DNA from: Gliomastix tumulicola
Lineage: Eukaryota > Ascomycota > Sordariomycetes > Hypocreales > Bionectriaceae
Length of the DNA stretch: 64,000 nucleotides
NCBI GenBank assembly: GCA_001599755.1
Contig: BCHX01000003.1
Location: 3,817,289 to 3,881,288, forward strand
Direction of reading: 5' to 3'
Positions 21,678 through 32,430 of this stretch are shown piece by piece. The notes below the pieces were generated by a model. The model saw only the letters and a program-made list of their open reading frames with translations. It did no database searches and was not told the DNA's origin. Numbering within the stretch: the stretch's first letter is position 1; the number at the start of each line of letters is the position of its first letter. The position numbers were made by a program, and so were the translations under genes.

Positions 21678-22935
21678 GGAGGGGAGGCACACACCAAAAA
21701 AAACCACGCTCAGGGAGTCAGGCATCGGTCTCATCTGTCTCGACAGGGCTGACAGGATCGGTGGGGAACGTGACATTGGCACGGGGGAGTAGGGCGCCTG
21801 TTTGGAGACCGAGAAAGCCTGTGGCGTCTATGGATCTCTTGAGTGGTAATTTCGATGCCCTCAAATTAGCAATAGACGCGGCCGCTCCCCACTCTGAGAG
21901 ATGACTTGGGCATGCAGGACTGGCACTGGCCTCCTCTTGGCTTGGGCCGTGAGGCAGACAACTCACCACCCACCACCCAAGGCAAAGGCTGACCAGTCCG
22001 TCCTAGGCGGCAGCAGGTTCCCGACGCTAGTTGAAGCCCGTCGCTTCTGGTCCCCTGACGATGGTGGTGCTTCTACGCCAGTCCCTCACTCAAGACGGGT
22101 TTCGCTTGACTCTGCAACGCGGCGTGTATTACGTGCCGTGCGCGTCTGACCACAGGACTTTTTAGACGGCCACTAAGATGAGGTCCCCGAGGACAAAAGA
22201 AAAACATGGATGACGGGAGGGGTTTGCGTCTGTTGGGCCCTGCTGCTGCTCACTTCCCCAGTTCTCCAAGCCCTACAATGCTATTTTAAACCGTATTGAC
22301 CGTATGCACTTTGCTGACTGGCGTGATCTCCCTCATAGGTTCCCTTGCACTCTTCCCCCCCCCACCGCGCCTGTGAGCAAAGTGCTAGTTAGTAGACTGG
22401 ATTAATGAGAGGCAGTAAGCGTTGGTGCCCTGGCGAGAGAGAGGACCTGGGGCTGGGGGGTGGAAACCCTCCCCCCCTCCCTAGTGTCCTGCGGCTGAGT
22501 TCTGCTGCCCACACCCGCCCTGCCGAGATGGGAGAGGGCTGTACAGTTGGTGAGCTTGGCCCTGCGGCAGCCTGGATTTCGCTAGAACCAGCATGGGCTT
22601 GCCATGGCTTGCATGCAGAAAGAACCAATTAGACCAGGCCCCGTAGGGCGTGTCAGGCCTTTGGGAATGGGCTGTCTGTTTCCACAGGCTGGGCTGTTGC
22701 ACAGGTTGCACTTCTTAAAGAAGCTGACCGACCCGGCCTTGTGGGAAAGTGAAAACCTCTTGTTCTTGAGAGGAGAGTTTTCTTTGCTGCAAGTAGGAGA
22801 AACCCAAGAAGAACAAAGCCACCAATCACACATACACAGCACGGCACAAGAAGGTTACACTGTCAAGTGTGGCACAACCGAGATCGATCCTCTTCTCCTC
22901 GCCTTGTTCTTCCTCACAACGATACCTCGCTCGTC
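20645..22935. other. Intergenic region with a poly-C tract
   Basis: No credible gene. A homopolymer at 21632-21675 is listed separately. The right end (22780-22935) is the leader of the four-TM gene. Frames running through the C tract encode only Pro or Gly runs and are artefacts of the repeat. Confidence 0.5.
21632..21675. repeat. Poly-C homopolymer, 44 bp
   Basis: Forty-four consecutive C residues on the plus strand, ending in GGGGAGGGG. On the minus strand this is a long G run able to form G-quadruplexes. Its true length may be wrong because homopolymers are hard to sequence. Confidence 0.9.
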
Positions 22936-23185
22936 ATGGCAAGCCACCGGGCCCAGGCACAGTTCGCTCGGTCACGCTGGCGGCTGCTGATCCTCGCTCC
23001 CCTCTGGACGGTGCAGTATGCCCTCACGTTTGGGCTGATCGGGCTGTTCGCGTACCGGCTCAGTGACTCCATGATTCACTATGAGCAGAGGGACAAGCTG
23101 AAGGGGCTGTGGCCCATCATGGAGATTGTGTAAGTTGCACTTTTTTTTTTTTGTTTAGGGGGCTTCGAGGTCCTCGGTGATACTG

Positions 23186-23220
<35 letters not shown>

Positions 23221-24266
23221 ACGCGAGGGTGTGACTTGTAGGTGGGAGTGCGCCAACATCGGACTGTCTGTCGTGTCGATCCTCTGCACGGGCTTCGAGA
23301 TTGCCAAGTACATCGGGGAGGCACTGACGCCGTGGATCATGGTCTTCACGCACGTCACGAAGCTGTGCTGCGCGGGCGCCATCCTCGCTCTCGGCATCGT
23401 CATCCACATCAAGGGCATCGACAAGCTGTTCTCCGTCATCGGGCTGGTCCTGTCCGGGCTGCTGCTGTAAGTAGTCTTCGTCTCTGGAGAAATGTCTTGT
23501 CGCTGACCAGGATCGAAACAGTGCCACGGCCATCCTCCTCACCATCTACGTCTTCATCGCCTACCGCCGCGTCGTCACCTTCGACGACCACCCGCACACC
23601 GCCAACGCCAAGTCCTACGGCTTCAGCGACGGCATGGACCGCCGCAGCTCCTACACGGCCATGCTGGGCAGCATCCGGCCCTCGATGGAGAAACGCGTCT
23701 CCTCGGCGTCCTCGTACCTGAGCCTCCGCCGACCGTCCGCCGAGAACAACAATAGTAACACGACGCCGCTGTCCGAGTTTGAGCGCATCCCGGGCCCTTA
23801 CAGCCACGAGCGGGACACCCAGTTCGACGACTACGTCTCCCGGAGACACCTCTCGACGGGCAGCAGCACCCACGGCCACCCGGACGTGGAGAGCGCGCTG
23901 AGCGCCGAGTTCGACTGGGACCACTCCATGCGCACGGCGTCGAAGCTGCGGGGTCTCAGCCCGGAGGACGAGGGCGGGCGGACGCGCAGCGGCAGCGGCA
24001 GCTCGGATAGGTTGGTCGCCGTCGGGTCTGTCATGTCCAGGCCGAGGGGGGCGAGCATGCCGCGGGCGCCCAGCTGGCAGAGCGACCACGGGCTCGTCTC
24101 GGTGCCCGAGGAGGAGGACGGCGGTGACGCGAGGACCAGGGACGAGAGGGACAGGCAGGCGCTGCTGGGGGGCGGTAGTAAGCACGGGAGGAGACGCAGC
24201 GACGACGAGGAGGAGGTTGTGCCGCAGGATGTCGATCTGGTTGAGCCGCGGTGGCAGAGCAGATGA
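22936..24266 (+). CDS. Four-TM membrane protein with long cytosolic tail (3 exons)
   Basis: Exons 22936-23129, 23242-23466 and 23522-24266 give 387 residues. Both introns start GTAAGT/GTAAGTA and end TTGTAG and AAACAG. Four hydrophobic segments are seen at about 18-40, 70-90, 96-120 and 128-154, followed by a tail of about 230 residues rich in Ser, Arg, Asp and Glu (SSASSYLSLRRPS, RSGSGSSDR), likely phosphorylated. The layout suggests a plasma-membrane or endomembrane protein of unknown function, found in filamentous ascomycetes. No transporter signature or catalytic motif is visible. Intron 1 (112 nt) is unusually long because it carries a GT microsatellite. Confidence 0.85.
23189..23217 (+). 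repeat. GT dinucleotide microsatellite inside intron 1
   Basis: About 14 GT units between donor and acceptor of the first intron of the four-TM gene. Confidence 0.9.
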
Positions 24267-25956
24267 CAGGAGAAGGGCCACCGCGGATTAGTAGTGACGA
24301 TACCTACTGTTAGCGTGTGAAATTACGTAGACTGAATGACCAACATTTCGGAATCAGCATCTTGCGTTGCCCATCTCCTGTGAGCTGTCTTGAGTGAGCG
24401 CCCGATCCCCTCCCCCCTGAGGCAACGGAGCACAGCAGAGCATACCTCAGCAGAGCGGTATCTGGTGAGAATGGCTGCGTCATCTGAGTCGTGGTCTGAC
24501 CTCGACTGACGACGACGACGACACCTGACTCGAGCAGCAGCAATCATGAAATCCACGCCCTGATCAGAAGCCCATCGACCAGGGCTCCAGCGCAGTGGAG
24601 CAGGAATCGGGCAATTCGGCATGCGCCCACGTTACCGTGACGAGTGAAAGAACGGAGAATCGAGGGATGATGCATGTCGGACTGGGCAGAGGACAGGGGT
24701 CACAAGCACCGGCTGCGGGAGGAGGGCCAAATTGGGAACCCCGAAGAGGGATGGGCTCGCTCGCTATGCTCCTCAGGGGCCCCTCTACGGTAGCTGCAGT
24801 ATCAGCACTGTGTAGGTGAGGTACCTACTGTGCAGCGGCCCCAGTGCGCTGTTTAGAGAGGGCGCAGGGCGCCGGGAACTCTGCGGCAGGGCATGTTTGT
24901 TAACGCAGTTATGCTGCTTGAGGGGGACAGAGACCATCTGGACTCGAAATGAAGCTTAAAATTAAGGTTGTCTCTTGACTGGCATTGGAACTGGCATTGG
25001 GGAGGCAAAGTACGGCGCTGTCTCAGAACAAAGACGACGCCTTCCATGCTTTAGAACTGCAGGAACAGACGCAACATTCCGAACGAGAAAACACCCAGAC
25101 TCGGCACCCAAGCTGCTGGTACGTAGATAATAAATAATGCAGTACTGTGGAACAATGGGCGACCTGCGTCCCAGTGCTGGGCGCCATGTTGGATTGACTA
25201 GCGCCTAGACGGTGACACTCCTCCCCAGTACCTCCAGCACCTCGTTTCCCTCAGATATCGCCCTCATTGCCTCGTCCTGACGACAAGGATGGGCTTCTCC
25301 TTGCAAGCTCGAGTGATCCAAACGCCACCGCCGCGAGATCCCGCCATCTGATGCAGTGCTGCTGACACCCTTCCGCGACGGCGAGGATGGTTCCCTTCTC
25401 TTCGTTCCCTCCAGGAAGCCAAGAACTAGGGCCAGGGCTAGGGGCAGGAAATGCGACCCCAACTTCTTCAGGGCCCCTGCTCCTCGCCCGTCTGGCGTGG
25501 TCTGGAGGGGGGGGTTCAGTAATACAGGGGGGAAGACGTATGCCCAGACCAGCTTGCTTGCATATCGCGCACCATCCCCATCGCCGTCCCCGAATCTTGT
25601 GCCCTCTCTTTTTTTTTTTTTTTTCTCCTGCGCTCTCTCTTCCCCCTTCGCTCCCATTACTTCACTGCTTGGCTTCTTGTTCCCGTCGTTTCCTACTGTT
25701 CAGGATGCGGGTTGCCCATTCTCTCGACGTTCAGACTGTCTCCTGATTGACTTCTCCCCCTCCCCTCTCTTCGACGGGACTCCCCTGCCTGGGCAGGACG
25801 GACGGACAGGCTGTTCTTTGGTCTCTTTGTAATCCCTTCTTCCCCTCTGCTGATCCCCCCGCGGTCTCTTTTGTTCCCAACGAGAACACAGAAGCCGCCC
25901 ATTGAATTCACCCTTTGGCTTGCTCCCCGTCGACAGGTCGACGCCAGACAGCAAGC
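24267..25956. other. Intergenic and leader of the HET gene
   Basis: No gene seen in 24267-25200. From about 25560 the plus strand is strongly C/T-rich with a T run at 25609-25624, typical of a fungal leader for the HET gene that starts at 25957. Confidence 0.5.
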
Positions 25957-28521
25957 ATGCCCGAATCCAAGACCCTCAGCACGCTCAAGAAGCTGCTCCC
26001 CCGATCGCGGGGCAAGAGCAACGCGGCGGAGACGACACAGAGCTCGCAGAAGAGCACCCTGCAGCAGCAGCAGCAGCAGCAACAACAAAAACAGAAGAGA
26101 AATGTCATGACGTCGCCGTCCGCGGTGACGGTCGCCAACTCGGTCTACTCGGAGAAGCTGGACGAGTTCTCGCGCAGCCTGCACGAGCAGCCGCACAAGT
26201 CGACGTCGGACAAGTACCCGGTGCTCAAGCTCAACGACACGCTGAGCGTCGCCATCGGCGACTCCTTCGAGGCGAACCCGGGCCACATCGACGCGGCGTC
26301 GCAGTTCGAGTACGGCGGCGTGCGGGCGCCCAAGACGATCCGGCTGCTGCTCATCCTGCCCGCGCACGACCGGGGGGAGCCGCTCGAGACCATCATGTTC
26401 CACGCCGACCTCAAGGAGCAGCCGTACCAGGCGCTGTCGCACACGAACCGGCACAAGGGCCACTCGCGCTGGGTGCACTGCAACGGGCGCGGGCTCGAGG
26501 TCAGCGAGAGCATGTACGAGGCGCTCATCGACGTGCGGAACGCGGCGGAGCCGTACACGTTCTCCATCGTCTGGGCCGAGGCGGTGTGCATCGACCAGAG
26601 CGACATCAAGGACCGCGAGGCGCATCTGCCGCTCGTCCGCGACATCTTCACGTCGGCGCACGTCACGCTCGCGCACCTCGGCGGCACGGAGGAGCAGGGG
26701 CAGAAGGCGTTTGCGACGCTCGACATGCTGCACCAGGCGTGCAAGCTGGACGAGTTCCGCGACTCGCTCGAGCAGGACAAGATCGACCTGACGTCCCTCG
26801 ACCACCTCTGCATCGAGGACACCAACCTCGAGATCCCGCCCGAGAACCGGCTCGAGCTGACACGCCTCTTCTCGCACCACTGGTTCGAGAGGATATGGAA
26901 CTGGCAGGAGGTCGGCCTCTCCAAGAAGGTGTGCATCATGTACGGCGGGCAGGTCCGCACCTGGGGCGCCTTCGCCGACGTCGCCTGGTGCATGTACCAC
27001 CTGCGCTGGGAGCACTCCATCGGCGACGACTGCCTCGAGCACGGCATGTCGCGCGACGACCTGAAGCACTACCACATCCTGCACCTCGACGAGCACCGCG
27101 ACGGCGCGCTCCACGGCAGCACGTTCCCCCTGCTCAGCCTGCTCTCCGAGTCGCGGCACTTCACGGCCGCGCACCCGCTCGACCGCGTGTTCGCGCTGTA
27201 CTCGCACATCGGCAACTCGCGCGAGCAGGACATCATCGAGGCCTTCTTCGACTACGAGCTGCCGCGGCTGGCCATGTACCTCAACATCACGCTCAACTGC
27301 ATCCTGTCGCACCGCACGCTCGACGTGCTCAACCTCGCGCACCACGACACGTCGGCCGACCCGGACTGGCCGTCCTTCGTGCCGGACCTGGCCCGGCGCG
27401 ACAACATGCGCACGCTGGGCTCCAAGAACGGCCGGCGCACGTGGGAGTACCACGCCTGCGCCGACACGGCGCCCCAGCTGACCATCATGAACCACCAGGG
27501 CCAGACGAGGGAGGGCATCCCCTTCTTCAACATCGACGTGCACGTCATGCTCAAGGGCCTCTTCGTGGACGAGATCGCGGCGGTGGGCAGCGAGATGAAG
27601 GGCCCCTCGTTCGGCGCGACGCCCTTCCTCGCCGACTGGGTCAACACGGCGCTCATGACCGAGGGCCAGAAGTTCTACACGTCGCCCGAGCTGAAGCGCG
27701 CGCGCGAGCTCCTCGCCCAGAGCATCCGCGAGCAGAACGCCCAGCACGGCGGGAGCGACGGCGCGGGCGCCTCGGGCTCCAGCGACGTCTGGGTGGCGCG
27801 CCGGACGAGCCTCGCTGCCAGCCGCGTGGGCGGTCCTGCCGACTCTAGGGGGTTTCTGCGCAACTCGTTCGCGCCGACGCTCATGGACGCCCTCAAGAAG
27901 CTCGAGCTCGAGGACAAGACGTCGTCGTCGTCGCCCTCGCCCTCGGCGGCGGCGGCTCCGGCCCGCGACGGCTCCGGCGAGGTCGACTCGATGGCTATCC
28001 TCCCCCACGACAGGCCGTATCCCGTCTCTGACATCTCCGTCGTCGAGGCCTTCTGGCGCACGCTGATCAAGAACCAGGACGGCAACGGGCAGCCGCCCAC
28101 GTCCGAGTTCGCGCAGACGCACTTCACGCCGTGGTTCAAGGCCATGTCGGGCGCCGTCTCGCACATGCTCGAGGCGCTCGCCCACGGGCACAGCGGCGAC
28201 GGCGGCGGCGGCGACGGCGAGGAGGACGGCGGTGGCGGCGGGCCGAGGCCGGAGCCGCTGTTCAACGACCTCGTGCACGTGAGCTGCAGCGGCACGCGCA
28301 TCATGCGCACCAAGCGCGGCTTCCTCGGGACGGTGCCGCGGACGACCAAGAAGGGCGACGTCGTCTGTGTGCTGTACGGCGGGCAGACGCCCTTCATCCT
28401 GCGGCCGTCAGAGAGCCGGCCGGGCATGTACCGGCTCATCGGCGACACGTACGTGCATGGCCTGATGGAGGGCGAGGCGTTGGGTATGCGGTTGCAGGAG
28501 CAGAAGTTTGAGATTTTCTAG
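25957..28521 (+). CDS. HET-domain (heterokaryon incompatibility) protein
   Basis: One exon, 854 residues; the first ATG in frame after a C/T leader is at 25957 (MPESKTLSTL). HET domains act in fungal self/non-self recognition and can trigger cell death. The domain lies at about 126-330: IRLLLILP, then PYQALSHTNRHK (usually ALSYxWG), then IVWAEAVCIDQSDIKDR and LVRDIFTSAHVTLAHLGG (the usual WIDAICINQxD...R and VxxWLG blocks). The C-terminal block RGFLGTVPRTTKKGDVVCVL...LRPS...YRLIGDTYVHGLMEGEA is the second conserved region of long HET proteins. A polyglutamine run (about 36-44) and two Gly/Ser-rich linkers are low complexity. The first signature is more divergent than usual. No partner gene for incompatibility is adjacent. 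Confidence 0.92.
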   Translation: MPESKTLSTLKKLLPRSRGKSNAAETTQSSQKSTLQQQQQQQQQKQKRNVMTSPSAVTVANSVYSEKLDEFSRSLHEQPHKSTSDKYPVLKLNDTLSVAIGDSFEANPGHIDAASQFEYGGVRAPKTIRLLLILPAHDRGEPLETIMFHADLKEQPYQALSHTNRHKGHSRWVHCNGRGLEVSESMYEALIDVRNAAEPYTFSIVWAEAVCIDQSDIKDREAHLPLVRDIFTSAHVTLAHLGGTEEQGQKAFATLDMLHQACKLDEFRDSLEQDKIDLTSLDHLCIEDTNLEIPPENRLELTRLFSHHWFERIWNWQEVGLSKKVCIMYGGQVRTWGAFADVAWCMYHLRWEHSIGDDCLEHGMSRDDLKHYHILHLDEHRDGALHGSTFPLLSLLSESRHFTAAHPLDRVFALYSHIGNSREQDIIEAFFDYELPRLAMYLNITLNCILSHRTLDVLNLAHHDTSADPDWPSFVPDLARRDNMRTLGSKNGRRTWEYHACADTAPQLTIMNHQGQTREGIPFFNIDVHVMLKGLFVDEIAAVGSEMKGPSFGATPFLADWVNTALMTEGQKFYTSPELKRARELLAQSIREQNAQHGGSDGAGASGSSDVWVARRTSLAASRVGGPADSRGFLRNSFAPTLMDALKKLELEDKTSSSSPSPSAAAAPARDGSGEVDSMAILPHDRPYPVSDISVVEAFWRTLIKNQDGNGQPPTSEFAQTHFTPWFKAMSGAVSHMLEALAHGHSGDGGGGDGEEDGGGGGPRPEPLFNDLVHVSCSGTRIMRTKRGFLGTVPRTTKKGDVVCVLYGGQTPFILRPSESRPGMYRLIGDTYVHGLMEGEALGMRLQEQKFEIF

Positions 28522-28951
28522 AGCGCGTTGGTTATATATAATGGCGAGACATGAAGAACGAACGAACGACCGAACAAATGAAATAAAGAATAAACGTATA
28601 TATATATATATGTATAAACATATAAGAGTGGAAGGCGTCAAGGGGGGTTTTCATGACAGAGGTGCTTCAAGATGAGCCGGAGGGGAGGAGGAGAAGGAAG
28701 GGTCACAACCTCTGTCGCTTATGACTGACTATACTGGCCGGGCTTGTCGTTTGGGTTGGGTTGGTGCGAATATATATCGAGGCGTTTGTGGACATGGATA
28801 TCAACGCTCTTCTGAACAACCTTTTTTTCTGGTATCATGACATTCCCACATGGTCGCTTCTTCCTTATACTCGTAGTAGACGTTTCTAAGAAAAGACAAA
28901 GACAGGTAAGAAACCACAAAGACTCACACTCACACTCACCCTCCTCGACTT
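28522..28951. other. 3' flanks of convergent genes
   Basis: Separates the HET gene and the minus-strand HNH gene. It carries an AT run (TATATATATATA) near 28600 and no coding frame of interest. Confidence 0.5.
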
Positions 28952-29800
28952 TTACACCCTCTTCCTCGCCCTCCCGCCCTTCCACCTCAGCCTGCCAACC
29001 CACGCCACCCACCTCTGCACCTCCTCCTCGTCCAGCAGCCTCTCGACGGTGTAGTAGTCGCGCGCGAGCTCCTCGTGGTTCTTGAACTGGTGCACGAACC
29101 GGTGGCACGCGCCGCACAGCCACGCGACGTTCTGCAGGTCCTCGGGCCGGTGCCACCCCCGCTTGACGGCCTTGTCGTGGACGAAGCGCGGGATGAGGTG
29201 GTGGTAGGACAGCGGCACCCAGCCGCGGGCGCAGAGCTCGCAGGCGTCGGTGCGGGTGGCAGAGGAGGCCGGAGGCGCGGCGGTGAGAGGGGTCAGGTAG
29301 GCCGTGAGGATGGGCGCGAGGAAGGGCTCCGGGCTGTCGGAGACGAGGCCGTAGGTGGTGAGGGTGTCGAGGACGGAGGGCGGGAGGGCGGCGGCCAGGG
29401 ACGCCAGGCCGGGCGACGTCCGGGTCAGCGGCAGGGAGAAGTCGGACTGCGTGGCGGCGGGCGAGTCGCGCCAGGAGCGGTAGTCCAGCTGCTGCACCTC
29501 CTCGGGCAGGCAGTCGAACATCTCGGCAGCGAGGTAGTCGATGAAGTCGGAGAGGTCCTCGGCGTCCCGCTCAGGGTCCGCGGCCCCGGGGAGCGGTGGA
29601 TCGGGATCATCTCCATGTTGATGGGCATCATCAGGCTTGTCTTCTTCTTGGCGATGGTGCTGCTGCCGTCTCCTCCGGCGGCTCTTGGACTCCTTCACAT
29701 GGGAAGAAGAAGAAGAGGGGGAAGCAGGCCGCAGGAGGGTGGCAGAGAGACAGTCCCGGAAGAGGGCGAAATTCTCAGCGCTTTCCGAAGGGGAGGCCAT
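28952..29800 (-). CDS. HNH-type zinc protein, possible intracellular nuclease
   Basis: One exon, 282 residues, start at 29798-29800 (MASPSESAENF). The C-terminal third contains an HNH-like zinc fold: CxxC (187, 190), YHHLIPRFVHDKAVKRGW (HH at 200-201), DLQNVAWLCGACHRFVHQF with a second CxxCH (229, 232, 233) and His 237. This matches HNH endonuclease-type cores with treble-clef zinc binding, and fungal proteins of this kind are usually annotated HNH domain-containing. There is no signal peptide, so it is intracellular. The N-terminal half has a poly-Arg/His/Gln stretch (41-50) and an acidic segment, both low complexity. Catalytic activity cannot be shown from sequence. The gene is divergent from the dehalogenase gene with a shared 477-bp spacer. 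Confidence 0.8.
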   Translation of the reverse strand: MASPSESAENFALFRDCLSATLLRPASPSSSSSHVKESKSRRRRRQQHHRQEEDKPDDAHQHGDDPDPPLPGAADPERDAEDLSDFIDYLAAEMFDCLPEEVQQLDYRSWRDSPAATQSDFSLPLTRTSPGLASLAAALPPSVLDTLTTYGLVSDSPEPFLAPILTAYLTPLTAAPPASSATRTDACELCARGWVPLSYHHLIPRFVHDKAVKRGWHRPEDLQNVAWLCGACHRFVHQFKNHEELARDYYTVERLLDEEEVQRWVAWVGRLRWKGGRARKRV

Positions 29801-30277
29801 TTTAGGGCCCCCGTTCGTTCTTTATGTGCGCACACAAAGATCAAAAATTCCCCGGGAGGCAGCCCAAAGGACTTGGAGGCCGTTTCGTTGGAGGCCTTCC
29901 CGGAGGCCTGAGGCAGAGCAGGGATCTTAAGCGGGAGTGTGGTGGGCTATCCGAGGCTGGTGATGCGCTGATTGGAGGCTTTGTCTGGGCGGGTTGCAAT
30001 GTGGCTGCAGAGTTCAGATGGTCCGATCTGGTGGAGAGATGGTCTTCTGGGTGATAGTTCCGTGAAGATGAATCTGTCAAAGGATGCCGGGCTTGGTGTT
30101 CTTGGTGTTGGAGATGGTGGATGACGATGTGGAATCATAGACCGAGTTGCCCCTCACCAGAAGGGAGGGCGTGAGTGACACTTTGAATCTACAGTTTCTC
30201 AGAAAATGGCGGGGGAAATTCTCCTTCCATTGAGCAACTAACAACGTGATCACACATCAAAGCGGTAATTCACAACC
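29801..30277. other. Shared divergent promoter
   Basis: A 477-bp spacer between the HNH gene (minus) and the dehalogenase (plus). No gene is seen; promoters of both must lie here. Confidence 0.5.
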
Positions 30278-31103
30278 ATGGCTCAAACCAAGACCGTCGT
30301 CGCTTTCGACCTCTACGGGACGCTCCTGTCCACCGAATCCATCTCGACCGAGCTGGAGAAGCTGTACGGGGACAAGGCGAAGGGCATCGCTGCAGAGGCC
30401 CGGAGGCTGCAGCTCGAGTACACATGGAGGGCCAACAGCATGGGTGAGACTCCCTGAGCTACATGCATGTCCTTACGGATGCATATCAACTTACTTACTT
30501 GACCTCCCAGGCATCTACCGCCCATTCCACGACCTGACGCTCTTCTCCTTCCGCCACGCTTGCACCGACGCCGGGATCACCCTCTCTGACGACGACGAGA
30601 GCCGCATCATGGCCGCCTACAATGGCCTGGCCAGCTTCCCCGATGCAGATAGAGGACTCACTACTGTCTCCTCGAACCTGTCCAAGCTGGACGCATGGGT
30701 CTTCTCCAACGGCACAAGAGCCATGGTCGCCTCGTCTCTCAACACCTCCCCGTCGCTCACCAGCCCCGCAACGGCAGCTGGCATCCTCGCACCCGGGAAC
30801 ACGGAGAAGATTGTCAGTGTCGACGACGAGGTGAAGGTGTACAAGCCCGATCCGAAAACCTACAGCCACATGGTCGAGGTCTCTGGCAGGGCGGCGGCTC
30901 CAGGCGACGTGTGGCTTGTCAGCTCAAACCCGTTCGACGCCCTGGGCGCCGTTTCAGCGGGGATGAAGAGCGCGTGGGTGGACAGGAAGGGCAACGGCTG
31001 GGCTGACGGGCTGGCTGGGGCGCTGGGGAAGAAGCCGACGGTTGTGGTCAAGGGCGTGGACGAGGCGATTGACGAGATTCTCAGGCTGAGCACGGGGGCG
31101 TAA
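30278..31103 (+). CDS. Type II haloacid dehalogenase-like hydrolase (2 exons)
   Basis: Exons 30278-30443 and 30511-31103 give 252 residues. The 67-nt intron uses GTGAGA, a CTTGAC branch and TCCCAG. The HAD hydrolase core is clear: FDLYGTLL with the nucleophile Asp11 and Thr15, a basic pair at 42-43 matching Arg41 of L-2-haloacid dehalogenases, SNGT (121-124), YKPDP with Lys167 and Tyr173, and SSNPFDALGA with Ser193, Asn195 and Asp198. These are the positions known to be catalytic in L-DEX enzymes, so hydrolytic dehalogenation of small L-2-haloacids is a fair expectation, though fungal members may use other substrates. Length fits. Confidence 0.9.
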
Positions 31104-31713
31104 CTCAGAGGGCAAAATTGATTGATTATCTTACCTGTCGAGATGAATCAGCTCGGCGTTATCAGCTGTGCCGTCTCTCTCTCTCTCTCACCCGCGACGA
31201 TCTGCAAGGCCCGCTACTCCGTCATCTCCAAGTGTGAGGTCATCGCCCCCGCCCTATTATACGGAGTGCATTCCAGGATCTCCAGGGCCTCTCCAAATCG
31301 ACAGCTGAACGTGTCAATTGATCATCTTTGAAATGGCAGACGCCGAGTCGGTCAGCGGCCCCCACGCCAGCATACACTCGACTCGGCATTCTGGCAGTGA
31401 CTCTTGACTCTTAGTGGTATCATGCTGATACATGGTTGTTGTTGGTTCTGCCCTGCATGCAATGAGGTGACGAGTACAGGGCACAGGCGGCCAAGCCAAG
31501 CTGATGCGGTCATAGGGGTCCTCCTGCGCTGGCGCCTCTGGAATGGAGCCGCACGTCACTGATGGAAGGTAGGAAGAAGGGGCTTATAAGTCTGCCATAT
31601 CTAAGAACGGCTACTGGTCTTTTATCAGATTTCGTGTCACGATTATCAGATTGATCATACCTTGCCTACTACTTACTTACTTCCCGTACCCCTAGAAGCC
31701 AAAGACGCACACA
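31104..31713. other. Intergenic, promoter of the next gene
   Basis: Contains a TATA-like TTATAAG at 31584-31590 and ACTTACTTACTTAC repeats near 31670-31683. No gene is seen. Confidence 0.5.
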
Positions 31714-32430
31714 ATGCTTACAGTTGGTTCAAACTGCGTCGAAGCTGGCATCCGGCCACTCGCCAATGACACATCTCTACCATCAGCGTGGACATTCGAC
31801 AATGCATCATATGAAGACACCATCGATGTGGTCTCTGACCCACTGTCCTCCATGGACTCGATCTCACCACTAGTCTCTCTCCTCACTCTGTGCTACAGAT
31901 GCAGCATCACCAACGACAACGCCAGTCCTTCTAAGCCATCAGTGCACGAGACGCACCCGCCCGACCGTCTCTCAACCCTCATGAACGCCATGGCACAGTC
32001 CCCGGCCTGCAGGACCCACCGTCACGAGGAGATGCACAACTCCTTCATCCGCCTCCTCTCCCCCGTTCTGAGCGGCATGGCTGGGCTGTCCGACTTCGAA
32101 GAAGCTGTGGGCGCCTTCTCTGCTCCAGACGACTTCCGCGACTTCTGGACGTTCCAGGGGCGGAATCTGATCCGAGATATTCTGCAGGGCGATGGTGGAG
32201 ACAGGGACACCCGGGGCAGCGAGCTGCCGTTCGTGGACGTCTTCGTTAAGGACCCGACGTGCAGGATCGCGCTGACGAGGGGGGGGAGGAGGCTGTTGCT
32301 TGTGCCTGGAGATTCTCAGGCTGGTGATGGCATCTTGGGAGTTGCCGAGGGTGGTGAGATCCGGCACTGGACGGTGAGACTGAAGGGCAGCGTGAAAGTG
32401 AATATTGGGGAGGCTTTCACCAGTGATTGA
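31714..32430 (+). CDS. Hypothetical protein, 238 residues
   Basis: One exon starting at ATG 31714 (MLTVGSNCVEAG). I recognise no domain. A Ser/Thr/Pro-rich N-terminal half is followed by an acidic helical segment (FEEAVGAFSAPDDFRDFWTF) and a basic, hydrophobic C-terminal half (RGGRRLLLVPG, HWTVRLKGSVKVNIG). There is no signal peptide or TM span. Codon use is C-ending like its neighbours, and a TATA-like element lies about 125 bases upstream. Coding is likely, but the start and function are uncertain. A His/Cys string (CRTHRHEEMH) is the only metal-site-like feature, and weak. Confidence 0.55.
   Translation: MLTVGSNCVEAGIRPLANDTSLPSAWTFDNASYEDTIDVVSDPLSSMDSISPLVSLLTLCYRCSITNDNASPSKPSVHETHPPDRLSTLMNAMAQSPACRTHRHEEMHNSFIRLLSPVLSGMAGLSDFEEAVGAFSAPDDFRDFWTFQGRNLIRDILQGDGGDRDTRGSELPFVDVFVKDPTCRIALTRGGRRLLLVPGDSQAGDGILGVAEGGEIRHWTVRLKGSVKVNIGEAFTSD

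Noticed and set aside
21522..21904. Pro-rich frames through the poly-C tract
   Set aside because: Generated by the homopolymer; no coding signal outside it.
25693..28278. 861-codon minus-strand frame antisense to the HET gene
   Set aside because: A GC-rich shadow of the real plus-strand gene: Arg/Val/Leu-rich with no domain.
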